A stretch of 64,000 nucleotides of DNA from Marinifilum sp. D737 (GTDB lineage Bacteria; Bacteroidota; Bacteroidia; Bacteroidales; Marinifilaceae). Position 1 is the first letter of the stretch, and the number at the start of each line of letters is the position of its first letter. The position numbers and the translations under genes were made by a program. The stretch covers positions 1 through 64,000 of the forward strand of contig NZ_JANQCD010000018.1 of assembly GCF_026672275.1 (NCBI RefSeq), given 5' to 3'. A model generated the notes under the pieces. The model did no database searches and was not told where the DNA came from. It worked only from the letters and a program-made list of their open reading frames with translations. Of this stretch, positions 21,470-31,600 are shown piece after piece.

Positions 21470-23449
21470 ATGTCAGATTTGATACAGATACTGCCAGACA
21501 ACGTTGCCAACCAAATTGCAGCGGGTGAGGTAGTACAAAGACCGGCTTCGGTGGTAAAAGAGCTTGTTGAAAATGCGATAGATGCCGGTGCTGGTTCCAT
21601 AAAAATTAATCTAAAAGACGCAGGTAAAACCCTAATTCAGGTTATTGATAATGGGTGCGGTATGTCGGTTACAGATGCTCGACTGGCCTTTGAACGACAT
21701 GCAACCTCTAAAATACGCAAAGCTGGTGATTTGTTTGGTATTCGTACCATGGGATTTCGCGGTGAAGCTCTGGCTTCCATTGCGGCTATTGCCAATGTTG
21801 AACTAAAAACCAAACGAACCGAAGATGAGCTGGGAACTCATATTGTAATTGATGGGTCCGAATTGGTTTCGCAAGAAGCCTCAGCTTGTAGCGATGGCAG
21901 TAACTTTATTGTAAAAAACTTGTTTTTCAATGTTCCTGCTCGTCGTAAATTCCTGAAAGCAAATTCAACTGAGCTTCGAAATATCATTACGGAATTTCAC
22001 AGAATCGTGCTATCACATCCTGATATTGCATTTACATTAATTCACAACGAAAGTGAAGTTTACAATCTTCCTGCATCGCATATTCGTCAACGAATTATTA
22101 ATGTTTTTGGGAAAAGTATGAATTCCCGTTTAATCAGCATTAATACCGATACAAGTATTGTAAACCTTACCGGATTTATTGGGAAACCCAAAAATGCAAA
22201 GAAAAATACCGGAGAACAGTTCTTTTTCGTGAACAATCGTTTCATGCGACATCCTTATTTTTACAAGGCTGTTATTCAGGCTTACGACAAAATTTTGCCT
22301 CCGGAAACCATTCCTCCGTATTTTATCTTTTTCGAGGTAGATCCTAAAATTATCGATATCAACATTCATCCAACCAAAACGGAAATAAAGTTTGAGGATG
22401 AAAGAGCGATATACCAAATTATTCAGGCTTCAATTCGCGAGGCATTGGGAAAATTCAATATTGTTCCTTCTATCGATTTTGATGAAGATACAAGTCTGGA
22501 AATTCCTGTTGCAGATGAAAGCACCGAGGTAGAAGCTCCAATGATTAAGGTTAATCCTGAGTTTAACCCATTTGAAGCAGAATCGAACTACAACCCTTTT
22601 GATTCCGAAAAGAGTTACAATCCTTTCGAACAATCGGCAAGTTCAATCGAATCAAATCCATTTTTCCAGGAATTCAAAGCCAAAAGTCCCGAACCTTCTG
22701 CAAATAGAGCTCCTAAAAAGCAAGTTCCAGATGATTGGGAAAAATTATACGAAGATCAAACTCCTAAAGAAGAAGTTATTGAAAAACAGCCTGTAATCGA
22801 CAGGGAAAATATTCCTGATTATTTCCAGGCCCCAGAAAATCCAATGGCTCAGCAACCAAAACTTCAGGCTGTAGATCAACCTCAAAAGACAAAGAATTTT
22901 TTCCAACTGAAAAACAAATATATCCTAACGCCTATCCGATCTGGTTTAATGATTATCGATCAGAGAAAGGCTCATGAAAGAATTTTGTTTGAAAAGTTCA
23001 TAAGTTCCCTGGAAAATCAACAGGGAATTGCACAACAAACCTTGTTTCCTCAAACCATTGAGCTAAATGCTTCTGATTACACTCTTTTACAAGTGATTTT
23101 AGAAGATGTTAAAGCTTTGGGGTTTGACATTAGAGAATTTGGAAAGAAAACTTTCGTGATTAATGGAACTCCAGCCGATATTCAGAATTGTGATCCAAAA
23201 GAATTATTGGAAAACCTATTGGCGAACTATAAAACCAATCAGCTGGATGTTAAACTGAAAGTGAGAGAGAATTTGGCAAAATCATTGGCTAAAGCTTCAG
23301 CTGTAAATTATGGAAAATCGCTTACCAACGAAGAGATGAGTTCCATTATCGATCAGCTTTTTGCTTGTAATGTTCCAAACTTTACACCTGATGGAAAACC
23401 TGTAATTTCAGTTTTGGAAACTCAAGAATTGGAAAATCGCTTTAAATAA
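21470..23449 (+). CDS. mutL: DNA mismatch repair protein MutL
   Basis: The 659-residue GHKL ATPase couples MutS recognition to strand processing. Motifs are AAGEVVQRPASVVKELVENA with the catalytic Glu, DNGCGM, and GFRGEALASI, then the transducer domain (NNRFMRHPYF, NIHPTKTEIKF). A long linker with repeated NPF motifs (residues about 365-405) leads to the dimerisation domain. The endonuclease motif, usually DQHAxxExxxxE, reads DQRKAHERILFE at 497, with His replaced by Arg. The upstream membrane-protein gene is 21 bp away. Confidence 0.95.
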   Translation: MSDLIQILPDNVANQIAAGEVVQRPASVVKELVENAIDAGAGSIKINLKDAGKTLIQVIDNGCGMSVTDARLAFERHATSKIRKAGDLFGIRTMGFRGEALASIAAIANVELKTKRTEDELGTHIVIDGSELVSQEASACSDGSNFIVKNLFFNVPARRKFLKANSTELRNIITEFHRIVLSHPDIAFTLIHNESEVYNLPASHIRQRIINVFGKSMNSRLISINTDTSIVNLTGFIGKPKNAKKNTGEQFFFVNNRFMRHPYFYKAVIQAYDKILPPETIPPYFIFFEVDPKIIDINIHPTKTEIKFEDERAIYQIIQASIREALGKFNIVPSIDFDEDTSLEIPVADESTEVEAPMIKVNPEFNPFEAESNYNPFDSEKSYNPFEQSASSIESNPFFQEFKAKSPEPSANRAPKKQVPDDWEKLYEDQTPKEEVIEKQPVIDRENIPDYFQAPENPMAQQPKLQAVDQPQKTKNFFQLKNKYILTPIRSGLMIIDQRKAHERILFEKFISSLENQQGIAQQTLFPQTIELNASDYTLLQVILEDVKALGFDIREFGKKTFVINGTPADIQNCDPKELLENLLANYKTNQLDVKLKVRENLAKSLAKASAVNYGKSLTNEEMSSIIDQLFACNVPNFTPDGKPVISVLETQELENRFK

Positions 23450-23575
23450 GAGTAGAAATTCTACAAACAAGGCTTTTAGCCTGACAAACTGTCTTGCAAT
23501 TATGGACCGAAGCCTGTAATTTTAAATTGGTCTGACTATTGTTAGACTTCAACTGAATTTTAAAAAGCATATCGA

Positions 23576-24397
23576 ATGACAAACTATAGACCTCCACTGT
23601 TGAATTTACCTCCAGTGGTTAAAAATCTTTTGATCATAAATGTGATCGTATTTCTTGGCGCTTCTGTAGTTGGTAGCAAATTTGGCTTTGACATAGATCG
23701 TATTTTGGCCTTACACTTCTTCAAGTCAGAATACTTCAGGCCGCATCAATTCATCACCCACATGTTTATGCATGGAGGAATTGGTCATATCTTTTTTAAC
23801 ATGTTTGCTTTATTCATGTTCGGACGTGTATTGGAGAGTGTATGGGGACCAAAAAGATTTTTAACTTACTACCTAATTACAGGAATTGGAGCTGCATTAC
23901 TCCACACCTTGGTAAATTGGTTTGATTACATGTCGATGAAGAATGCATTAGATGCATTTGTAAATACACCATCTCCTGATTTACTGTCTCAATTTGTACG
24001 TGAACATGTTGGACCAGTAAGACCTTGGGTGCATGACTTCATTAATCAATGGGCAGAATATCCAAACGATGCAAATACTACAAGTCAAGCAATCGACCTT
24101 GCAAAAAGAATGTTAGAAGGAAGCATAAATGTTCCTACCGTTGGAGCTTCAGGTGCTGTTTTTGGAATTCTTTTGGCCTTTGGTATGTTATTCCCAAATA
24201 CAGAATTGATGTTAATATTCCCTCCTATTCCGATTAAAGCAAAATATTTTGTAATTGGCTATGGAGCTATTGAATTGTACATGGCTATTCAAAATAATCC
24301 TACCGATAACATTGCACATTTTGCCCATTTGGGAGGTATGATATTTGGCTTTATCCTGATAAAATATTGGCAGAAGAATTCGAAACGTTTTTATTAA
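23576..24397 (+). CDS. Rhomboid family intramembrane serine protease
   Basis: The 273-residue multi-pass protein has the rhomboid pattern: HMFMHGGIGHIFFNMFALF in TM2, GASGAVFGILLAF with catalytic Ser near residue 192, and HFAHLGGMIFGF with catalytic His near 249. It cleaves membrane proteins within or near their transmembrane segment; the substrate is unknown. A 50-residue insertion between TM3 and TM4 (about 125-180) is larger than in GlpG. It starts an operon with a second rhomboid 50 bp downstream and an EEP-family gene. Confidence 0.9.
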   Translation: MTNYRPPLLNLPPVVKNLLIINVIVFLGASVVGSKFGFDIDRILALHFFKSEYFRPHQFITHMFMHGGIGHIFFNMFALFMFGRVLESVWGPKRFLTYYLITGIGAALLHTLVNWFDYMSMKNALDAFVNTPSPDLLSQFVREHVGPVRPWVHDFINQWAEYPNDANTTSQAIDLAKRMLEGSINVPTVGASGAVFGILLAFGMLFPNTELMLIFPPIPIKAKYFVIGYGAIELYMAIQNNPTDNIAHFAHLGGMIFGFILIKYWQKNSKRFY

Positions 24398-24452
24398 ATT
24401 AAGTACAATAAAAATTAAATAAGGAAGTTTATATCGATAATGAAGATTGATT

Positions 24453-25385
24453 ATGAGCATGAACTTTAACAATCCATATCAGAGCTATTCCAATCAGAAC
24501 ATTTGGGAAGGAATCAAAAGCTCATTTAAAGAAGGAAGTAATCTTACCAAGTTAATTTACATTAACCTGGGCTTATTTCTTGTTATAAAACTTGTGCAGA
24601 TCGTTGGCATGCTAACGGGCTCTGATATTGATGATGTGATTGTTCGCCAATTAATGGTTCCTGCTTATCCTGAATCTTTAATCAGGCAACCCTGGTCGGT
24701 ATTCACCTATATGTTTCTGCATACAGAATTCATGCACATTCTAATGAATATGCTTTGGTTTTTCTGGTTTGGCAGAATATTCTTAACCTATCTCGATCAG
24801 AAAAAGCTTTTAAGTGTTTATTTAATTGGTGGATTAACCGGAGCAGCTATTTATATATTCTCCTATAACATTTTCCCGGCACTACAGGAGGCTAAATTCA
24901 TTGCCTACGCTTTAGGTGCATCAGCATCCGTTATGGCAGTTGTTTTTGCCGTTGTTGTGTACGCACCAAATCATATGATTCACTTGATATTTATTGGCCC
25001 TGTAAAAATAAAATTCATCGCTCTGTTCTTTATTGCCATGGATTTACTTTACCTGTCGGAAAGTGTAAATATTGGCGGACATATTGCGCATTTGGGCGGA
25101 GCATTTTATGGTTGGTTATTTATTTCTCAATTACGCAAAGGAAAAGATATTTCAAGTGGATTTAATTCTATAATGGATTCATTTTTTGGTTTATTCAAGC
25201 GCAAAAAGAAGATGAAGGTGAGTTATAAAAACACTCGAAAAATGTCTGATGAAGAATACAACAAATCAAAGAAGGTAAACCAGGAAGAATTAAACCGAAT
25301 CCTGGATAAGATCGCTAAATCGGGATATGATAGCTTAAGCAAAGAGGAGAAAGAAATTCTATTTAAATCAAGCAATCAAAAGTAA
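24453..25385 (+). CDS. Second rhomboid family intramembrane protease
   Basis: This is a second rhomboid of about 310 residues, with HTEFMHILMNMLWFFWFGR, GASASVMAVVFAV (catalytic Ser near 157) and GGHIAHLGGAFYGW (catalytic His near 212), so the dyad is intact. A basic cytosolic tail of about 80 residues follows (FKRKKKMKVSYKNTRKMSDE). I start it at the ATG 24453; a TTG at 24447 and an ATG at 24459 are also in frame. It is clearly diverged from the first copy, so the tandem pair is an old duplication. The EEP gene follows after 8 bp. Confidence 0.9.
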   Translation: MSMNFNNPYQSYSNQNIWEGIKSSFKEGSNLTKLIYINLGLFLVIKLVQIVGMLTGSDIDDVIVRQLMVPAYPESLIRQPWSVFTYMFLHTEFMHILMNMLWFFWFGRIFLTYLDQKKLLSVYLIGGLTGAAIYIFSYNIFPALQEAKFIAYALGASASVMAVVFAVVVYAPNHMIHLIFIGPVKIKFIALFFIAMDLLYLSESVNIGGHIAHLGGAFYGWLFISQLRKGKDISSGFNSIMDSFFGLFKRKKKMKVSYKNTRKMSDEEYNKSKKVNQEELNRILDKIAKSGYDSLSKEEKEILFKSSNQK

Positions 25386-25393
25386 AACCTACA

Positions 25394-26467
25394 TTGAAAA
25401 ATTTCCTCCATAAAGCCCTGGTTGCATTTAGTCTGATTTTTTCAGGCTCCTTGCTTATTTCTTACATCGCTCCCCATATTAGTCCCGAGGATTTTTGGTT
25501 ACCAGCCTTTTGGGGCTTAGCGTACCCTTATTTGCTGTTGGCAAATATAATTTTCGCAGTTTATTGGATGCTTAGAAGGCGTTGGAGTTTTCTAATCCCA
25601 TTGCTTGTGATAGTAATAGGCTATGGTCATCTGCAAAATTTTATTCAAATCAACAGATCAAATTCGGAAGAAAGCAAGTCGCAATCCATTAAAATAATGA
25701 CTTACAATGTTAGAGCTTTCGATAAATACGAGTGGAGCAAAGACAAGAAAACACCAAATAAAATGGTGGAACTATTAAAGCAGAACAAAGCTGATGTTTA
25801 TTGTTTTCAGGAATTTCATAATACACGTAACGGATTACTTAGTCTGTACAACCTTAAAAAAAACACTGCTTGTAAATATTTGTCTTTAGGAAAAAAGGCC
25901 AATGGAGTAGCCATTTTTTCCAAGTATCCAATTGTGCGAAAAGGAGAAATTAAATTTGAAAAAGGCAATTGGTGTAATGCCATTTATGCCGATATTAAAA
26001 AGAATGGTAAAATTATAAGAGTTTATAACCTTCATTTGGAATCGAACCGATTGGGAGGTAGAAATTATGCTTTCATCAACAAAAAAGAGTTTAAGGCCGA
26101 CGAAGAGGAATTAAAAGAAATTAAAGACATTTCGTTCCGCCTACAACATGCTTTTATCCGCAGAGCCAAGCAGGCAGAAATCATCAGGGGACATATCGCT
26201 AAATCGCCTCATCCAACAATTGTTTGTGGTGATTTTAATGATACAGCACAATCCTATACCTATCACAAAATTAAAGATGGATTAATCGACTGTTTTAGAG
26301 AAAAAGGCATAGGTATTGGAACAACTTATTCTGGTGATTTTCCCTCTTTTAGAATTGATTTTGTGCTGCATGATGAGAAAATGATATGCCACAGCTACAA
26401 GCGAATCAAGAAAAAATATTCCGATCACTTTCCAATAATCACAGAACTTAATTTTGTAGAGAAATAA
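25394..26467 (+). CDS. Membrane-anchored endonuclease/exonuclease/phosphatase family protein
   Basis: Two or three N-terminal membrane segments (residues about 5-85) precede an EEP catalytic domain: IKIMTYNVRAFD, VYCFQEFHN (metal-binding Glu), RVYNLHLES, VCGDFNDT and SDHFPI at the C-terminus (catalytic His). EEP enzymes hydrolyse phosphodiesters in nucleic acids, lipids or sugars; the target here is unknown and may lie outside the membrane. A TTG start at 25394 gives MKNFLHKALVAFS and lies 8 bp after the rhomboid stop, so the three genes look like one operon. Confidence 0.85.
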   Translation: MKNFLHKALVAFSLIFSGSLLISYIAPHISPEDFWLPAFWGLAYPYLLLANIIFAVYWMLRRRWSFLIPLLVIVIGYGHLQNFIQINRSNSEESKSQSIKIMTYNVRAFDKYEWSKDKKTPNKMVELLKQNKADVYCFQEFHNTRNGLLSLYNLKKNTACKYLSLGKKANGVAIFSKYPIVRKGEIKFEKGNWCNAIYADIKKNGKIIRVYNLHLESNRLGGRNYAFINKKEFKADEEELKEIKDISFRLQHAFIRRAKQAEIIRGHIAKSPHPTIVCGDFNDTAQSYTYHKIKDGLIDCFREKGIGIGTTYSGDFPSFRIDFVLHDEKMICHSYKRIKKKYSDHFPIITELNFVEK

Positions 26468-26468
26468 A

Positions 26469-27188
26469 TTAATTCTTTAAAACCAATTCGCGTGTAGAAA
26501 CGTGAATATTATAATCTTTGGTTTGATATTTAGCTACAATATTCAAGGTAGTATCCAATTTTAACTCCGAATCCAACAGGAATTCATAACGGGCTGATCC
26601 CCCTTTTGCATAATAGGGTTTTGCAGCAGGTGGAATATATTTATCCTTCATTAACTCTGTGATATAGAACACCACATTTTTCGAATAATTACTCAGAAAT
26701 AATTTCAGAATGATCCGATCTGATTTTTCCAATTTTTGAATCTCAATTTCAGGAAATCTCTCACGCAAACTGCCATCGCGCTTATATTCCTTGAGTCCAA
26801 TTCCAGGCTGGCCTCTCATGTAAGGAGTTTCAGCCCAAATTTTACCATTGGCATAATACTTTTTCTGAATCCCATCTTTTTTATCATTGAGGTATGGTGT
26901 TAAGCTATAGATATTCCCATTTTTGTGATATTTTTTAGCAACACCACTCTTCTCATCATCAACATACATGATTTCATCACTCAATGCTCCTGAAGAATAG
27001 TAATATCGGGTAACTCCATTACGAACACCATTTTGATAGCTAATCTCTGCTGATAACCTGTTTTGCTCATCGTACTTCTTCACCACACCATTTTCCACAA
27101 AACCCTGATCTTTCTTGGAACTACGATCAGTTTTTTGCTCGCAGGCAAATAAAATTAAAGCAAAAAGGAATATAAATTTATATTTCAT
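26469..27188 (-). CDS. YwqK/MORN-repeat lipoprotein
   Basis: The 239-residue protein has a lipoprotein signal (FIFLFALILFAC, Cys16). Five or so repeats of the YwqK/MORN type follow (GVVKKYDEQNRLSAEISYQNG, GVTRYYYSSGALSDEIMY and so on), then a β-rich C-terminal domain. It is exported and anchored by lipid. Databases often name such proteins toxin-antitoxin YwqK family antitoxin, but export and the lack of a partner make that unlikely here. It converges with the EEP gene, whose stop lies 1 bp away. Confidence 0.8.
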   Translation of the reverse strand: MKYKFIFLFALILFACEQKTDRSSKKDQGFVENGVVKKYDEQNRLSAEISYQNGVRNGVTRYYYSSGALSDEIMYVDDEKSGVAKKYHKNGNIYSLTPYLNDKKDGIQKKYYANGKIWAETPYMRGQPGIGLKEYKRDGSLRERFPEIEIQKLEKSDRIILKLFLSNYSKNVVFYITELMKDKYIPPAAKPYYAKGGSARYEFLLDSELKLDTTLNIVAKYQTKDYNIHVSTRELVLKN

Positions 27189-27289
27189 CAGGAGATTCTT
27201 AGTTAGTGCTACCCATAAAGAATATGAGTTATTCCCAATAAAAATATATTAAACATTGAAAACTTAAAAATTATTCCGTAACAAATAAG

Positions 27290-28213
27290 CTACATTAACT
27301 TTTTTCTCTTCAAAAGATATGATTGCAGTACATTAGCAAAATCCTTTCGGATGTCGGCTTCAATTAAATCGATAGAAAACTGATTACACAACAAATTCAA
27401 TTCTGTAAAGAACTTTTGCTGCTCTTTCTGATACATCTCCTTAATATCAGTCGGGTTTAGTTTTAGACTTTCACCTGTTTCCAAATCTACAAATTGACTA
27501 GGGCGATTCTCAAAATTAAAATCCAATTCCAATTCATGATCACGCACGGCAAACAGAATTACCTCGTGTTTGTTGAATCGTAAATGTTGCAAGGACTCCA
27601 TGATTTCCTTTGGCGTTTCTGTTCCTGTAAAATCAGAAAAAACAATCACCAGCGATCGTTTGTGTAATCCTTCAGCCAAATGATGCAAGGTATCTGCAAT
27701 TTTGGTTTCCCTATTCTTTCCTATCTCTTCTTCATTGTACACCTTATGCAAGTGAGAATACATTAATTGAGCATGAGTAAGAGATAGTTTAGATGGAGTT
27801 AAAAGATCTATTTTATCCGAAAAGGTACAAAGCCCCACAGCGTCACGCTGCTTTCTTAACAAGTGAATTAAGGCTGCAGCACACAAAACAGAATACCCTA
27901 ATTTGCTTTGATACTTGTTTTTATATGGGAACAACATCGATGATGATGTATCCATAACAATATGAGCTCGGAGATTGGTTTCTTCTTCGAATTGTTTGAC
28001 GAACATTTTATCGCTACGGGCATACAGTTTCCAATCAATATGCTTGGTTGATTCTCCTTTGTTATACAAACGATGCTCGGCAAATTCAACAGAAAAACCA
28101 TGGTAAGGACTACGATGCAAACCAATAAGAAATCCCTCGACAATTTGATGTGCCAATAATTCCAAATTATCGAATTGTTCGAACTGTATCAGGTCAGATA
28201 ATTGCTTTACCAT
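27290..28213 (-). CDS. DUF58 domain-containing protein
   Basis: The 307-residue protein has the DUF58 signature GESTKHIDWKLYARSDKMFVKQ, followed by a VWA-like metal-binding motif DTSSSM and a later SDFTGTET strand. Such proteins accompany MoxR-type AAA ATPases and are thought to act in assembling membrane or secreted complexes. No moxR or bat genes are next to it, so it is an orphan of that system within this window. It follows trxA on the same strand, but a terminator separates them. Confidence 0.85.
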   Translation of the reverse strand: MVKQLSDLIQFEQFDNLELLAHQIVEGFLIGLHRSPYHGFSVEFAEHRLYNKGESTKHIDWKLYARSDKMFVKQFEEETNLRAHIVMDTSSSMLFPYKNKYQSKLGYSVLCAAALIHLLRKQRDAVGLCTFSDKIDLLTPSKLSLTHAQLMYSHLHKVYNEEEIGKNRETKIADTLHHLAEGLHKRSLVIVFSDFTGTETPKEIMESLQHLRFNKHEVILFAVRDHELELDFNFENRPSQFVDLETGESLKLNPTDIKEMYQKEQQKFFTELNLLCNQFSIDLIEADIRKDFANVLQSYLLKRKKLM

Positions 28214-28227
28214 TTTAATTTTTCAGA

Positions 28228-28260
28228 TAAAAAAAGGGCATAGATAAACCTCTATGCCCT
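28228..28260 (-). terminator. Terminator of trxA
   Basis: AGGGCATAGA (28235-28244) and TCTATGCCCT (28251-28260) form a perfect 10-bp stem with a 6-base loop. The minus strand continues into seven T. Confidence 0.85.
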
Positions 28261-28279
28261 GAATATTTTTATACTCTTA

Positions 28280-28597
28280 TTACAATAGAGCATCAATTTT
28301 TTCTGCCAAGCTTGATTTTGGAACTGCTCCAACTTGCTTATCAACAACTTCTCCTCCCTTAAAGAAAAGAACCGTAGGAATATTACGGATCCCAAATTTA
28401 GCTGAAGTTGCAGGACTGCTGTCAACATCCAATTTGGTTACTACGATTTTTCCATCGTAATCAGTTGCCAATTCGTCTACAATTGGACCAACCATTCTAC
28501 ATGGACCACACCATTCTGCCCAAAAGTCCACCAATACTGGCTTATCTGATTTCAAAACAACTTCTTCAAAATTAGAATCGTTTACTTCAATTGTCAT
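28280..28597 (-). CDS. trxA: Thioredoxin
   Basis: The 105-residue cytosolic thioredoxin has active site WAEWCGPCRM near residue 28 and the cis-Pro segment GIRNIPTVLFF. It reduces protein disulfides using electrons from thioredoxin reductase. Length and motif spacing are standard. It sits 50 bp downstream of dnaE on the same strand and ends in a strong terminator. Confidence 0.96.
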   Translation of the reverse strand: MTIEVNDSNFEEVVLKSDKPVLVDFWAEWCGPCRMVGPIVDELATDYDGKIVVTKLDVDSSPATSAKFGIRNIPTVLFFKGGEVVDKQVGAVPKSSLAEKIDALL

Positions 28598-28646
28598 GGT
28601 AATCTATTTTTTAGCGTTTATGTATTTTATTTAAAACTAGTGCAAT

Positions 28647-31600
28647 TTAATTAATTTTGAATTTAATTTCCGAATTATTTTCAAAATATTCTATTAATTC
28701 ATTGGTTAACTCAACCCGATAACTCCTCGAAAACATTTTCAAAGCTTTCTTTCCTTTATCAAAAATTTCAAAGTTAAGTTTCATACTTCCCTTGTTCTCA
28801 TCAATGCAGTTCACAATCTCGGTAACCAATTCATCTGTTAGTGCCGTTATGGGAATTTCCAATGTAAACTCTTTTGCTTTCTTTTCAAGAACTTCGGAAA
28901 GCATCATGATATTTTTCACCTTAAATTCTAACTCTGTAGAATCTTTAGGCCAGGATCGAGTTTGAACTCTACCGCTAATGTAAATGGAAAGGCCTTCAAC
29001 AAAATAATTTCCAAACTCAATAAAATCTTTACCAAAGAATGCCAATTCATATGAATCCGAAAAATCTTCTATTCCAACAATGGCAAAAGGATTTCCATTT
29101 TTGGTTGTTCCTCTTCTAATCGCAGTAATCATTCCTGCTACATTAACATCCTTGTTGGCAAAACTTTCAAACTCAGAAGACAAGTCCGATAAGCTAGCAT
29201 TACAAAAGTTATTAATGGTTGTCTTAAAATCATCCAAAGGATGCGCAGACAGGTAAATACCAATTAATTCTTTCTCTTTATTTAAGCGTTCAAGTTTTCC
29301 CCACTCTGCACATTCTGGTGCTTTCGGAGGAGTAACAACATAATCGTCTACTCCACCAAACAAAGTTTGTTGATTGTTTAACTTTTCAGCCTGAAGTTTA
29401 TTCCCATACTTCACCAAGTGCTCCATAAAGGTAACATCGGTTTCATCTATTTGAAAATACTGACTTCGTTTTAACCCGAAACTATCAAATCCACCCGACA
29501 TGGCAAGATTTTCAAGCGTTCGTTTATTTACTGATCTTAAATTTACACGTTCTACAAAATCAAAAATATCCTTGAACGGTCCATTTTTTCTCTCCTCAAT
29601 AATATCGTGAACGGCCTGTTCTCCAACTCCTTTTACTCCCGCCATTCCGAAACGAATCTCACCATTCTTGTTTACTGTAAATGTTGAATAAGATTCATTT
29701 ACATCTGGCCCAAGTACTGGCAAGCCCATACGTTTACACTCATCCATAAAAATGGTCACTTTCGTGATATCGGATAAGTTACGAGACAGAACGGCTGCCA
29801 TAAATTCTGCCGGATAATGAGCTTTAAGGAAACCTGTTTGATAAGCAATATAAGCATAACAAACCGAGTGAGATTTGTTAAAAGCATACTTGGCAAACGC
29901 CTCCCAGTCTGACCAAATTTTCTCAATTAACTTATCGGCTTTGGCATTATCACCGCCAACACCTTCCATAAATTTTGGATTATCATGACATCCATTGATA
30001 AATTCAACCTTCAATTTATCCATCATGGCAATGATCTTTTTACCCATCGCTTTACGCAAGGAATCGGACATACCACGTGTAAATTGCCCCAGCGCTCTCG
30101 ACTGGAGCATCACCTGCTCCTGGTAGACTGTAATTCCATAGGTATCTTTCAGGTAATCCTCCATAATTGGATGATCATATTCAATCTCCTCTTCTCCATT
30201 TTTTCTTCGGATAAAAGAAGGGATGTACTCCATTGGTCCCGGACGATACAAGGCATTCATGGCAACCAAATCCTCAAAACGGTTTGGTTTCAATGCTCGT
30301 AAATGCTTCTTCATCCCAGGGGATTCAAACTGGAATATGGCAGTTGTTTCTCCACGACTGAATAGCTGGAAAGTCTTTTCGTTTTCAAGGTCAACATTGT
30401 TGATATCAACATCAATTCCTTTGGAAAGTTTTACATTGGAAAGTACCTCCTTAATAATGGATAAGGTTTTCAAACCCAGGAAGTCCATTTTAAGCAATCC
30501 GATATCTTCAACAAAACGACCATCGTACTGAGTTGTTAGCAGTTCCTCGCCTTTGGTTGGCATCACCGGCAAATGCTCGTCAAGCGGATTTTTTCCAATT
30601 AAAACCCCGCAGGCATGCACCCCGGTTTGTCTTACTGATCCTTCCAATGCTTCTGCAAACTTAATGGTTCTTGCAATCAATGGATTTGGCGAATCTTTTT
30701 CTTCCAGAAGTGCAGGCTCTTCTTCATAAGCCTTCTTAAAACTCATTTTTGGTGCTTCAGGAACCAGTTTGGCAAGTCGATTGGCTTCAGCCAAATCCAA
30801 ACGAAGCACACGCGCCACATCCTTAATGGAACTCTTTGTAGCCATTGTTCCAAAAGTACAGATGTGCGCTACTTTATCATGTCCGTATTTATCGGTAACA
30901 TAGTCCAATACTTGCTGACGTCCATCATCATCGAAGTCGATATCCACATCGGGCATCGAAATACGATCAGGATTCAGAAAACGCTCAAACAGCAAATCAT
31001 ATTTAATTGGATCCACATCGGTAATGGAGATACAATACGCAACAGCTGAACCAGCAGCCGAACCACGACCAGGACCAACAATTACGCCATTGTCTTTTGC
31101 CCAGTTGATGAAATCCTGTGTGATCAAGAAATACCCAGGGAAACCCATGGTTTTAATAGTATTCAACTCAAACTCCAGCCGTTCAACAACACTATCTTCC
31201 AACTCTTCACCATACCTCACTTTCGCACCTTCGAATGCAAGATGTTTCAGGTAATCAGCCTCAAGTTTTATCTGCAGCACTTTATCGTAGCCACCTAGTT
31301 TCTCGTATCGCTCTTCCTGAAACTCCTCTTTTAAGGCAGCCTCAGGAAACTTTTCTTGATATTCTTCTACCGTACCAAACTCCTCGGGAATATTAAAAGG
31401 AGGCATAATAGGATTGGCATCAAGCTCATAAGCTTCTACTTTTTCTGCTATTTCCAAGGTGTTGGCAAGTGCTTCGGGTACATCGGCAAAGAGCTCATTC
31501 ATCTCTTCGGTAGTTTTGAACCACTCCTGTTTGGTGTAACGCATACGAGTCGGATCATCGTAATCACGTCCTGTACTCAAACAAACCAACACGTCATGAG

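Noticed and set aside
26469-27188. YwqK-type protein as antitoxin of a toxin-antitoxin pair
   Set aside because: It has a lipoprotein signal and no toxin neighbour; the name is only a family label.
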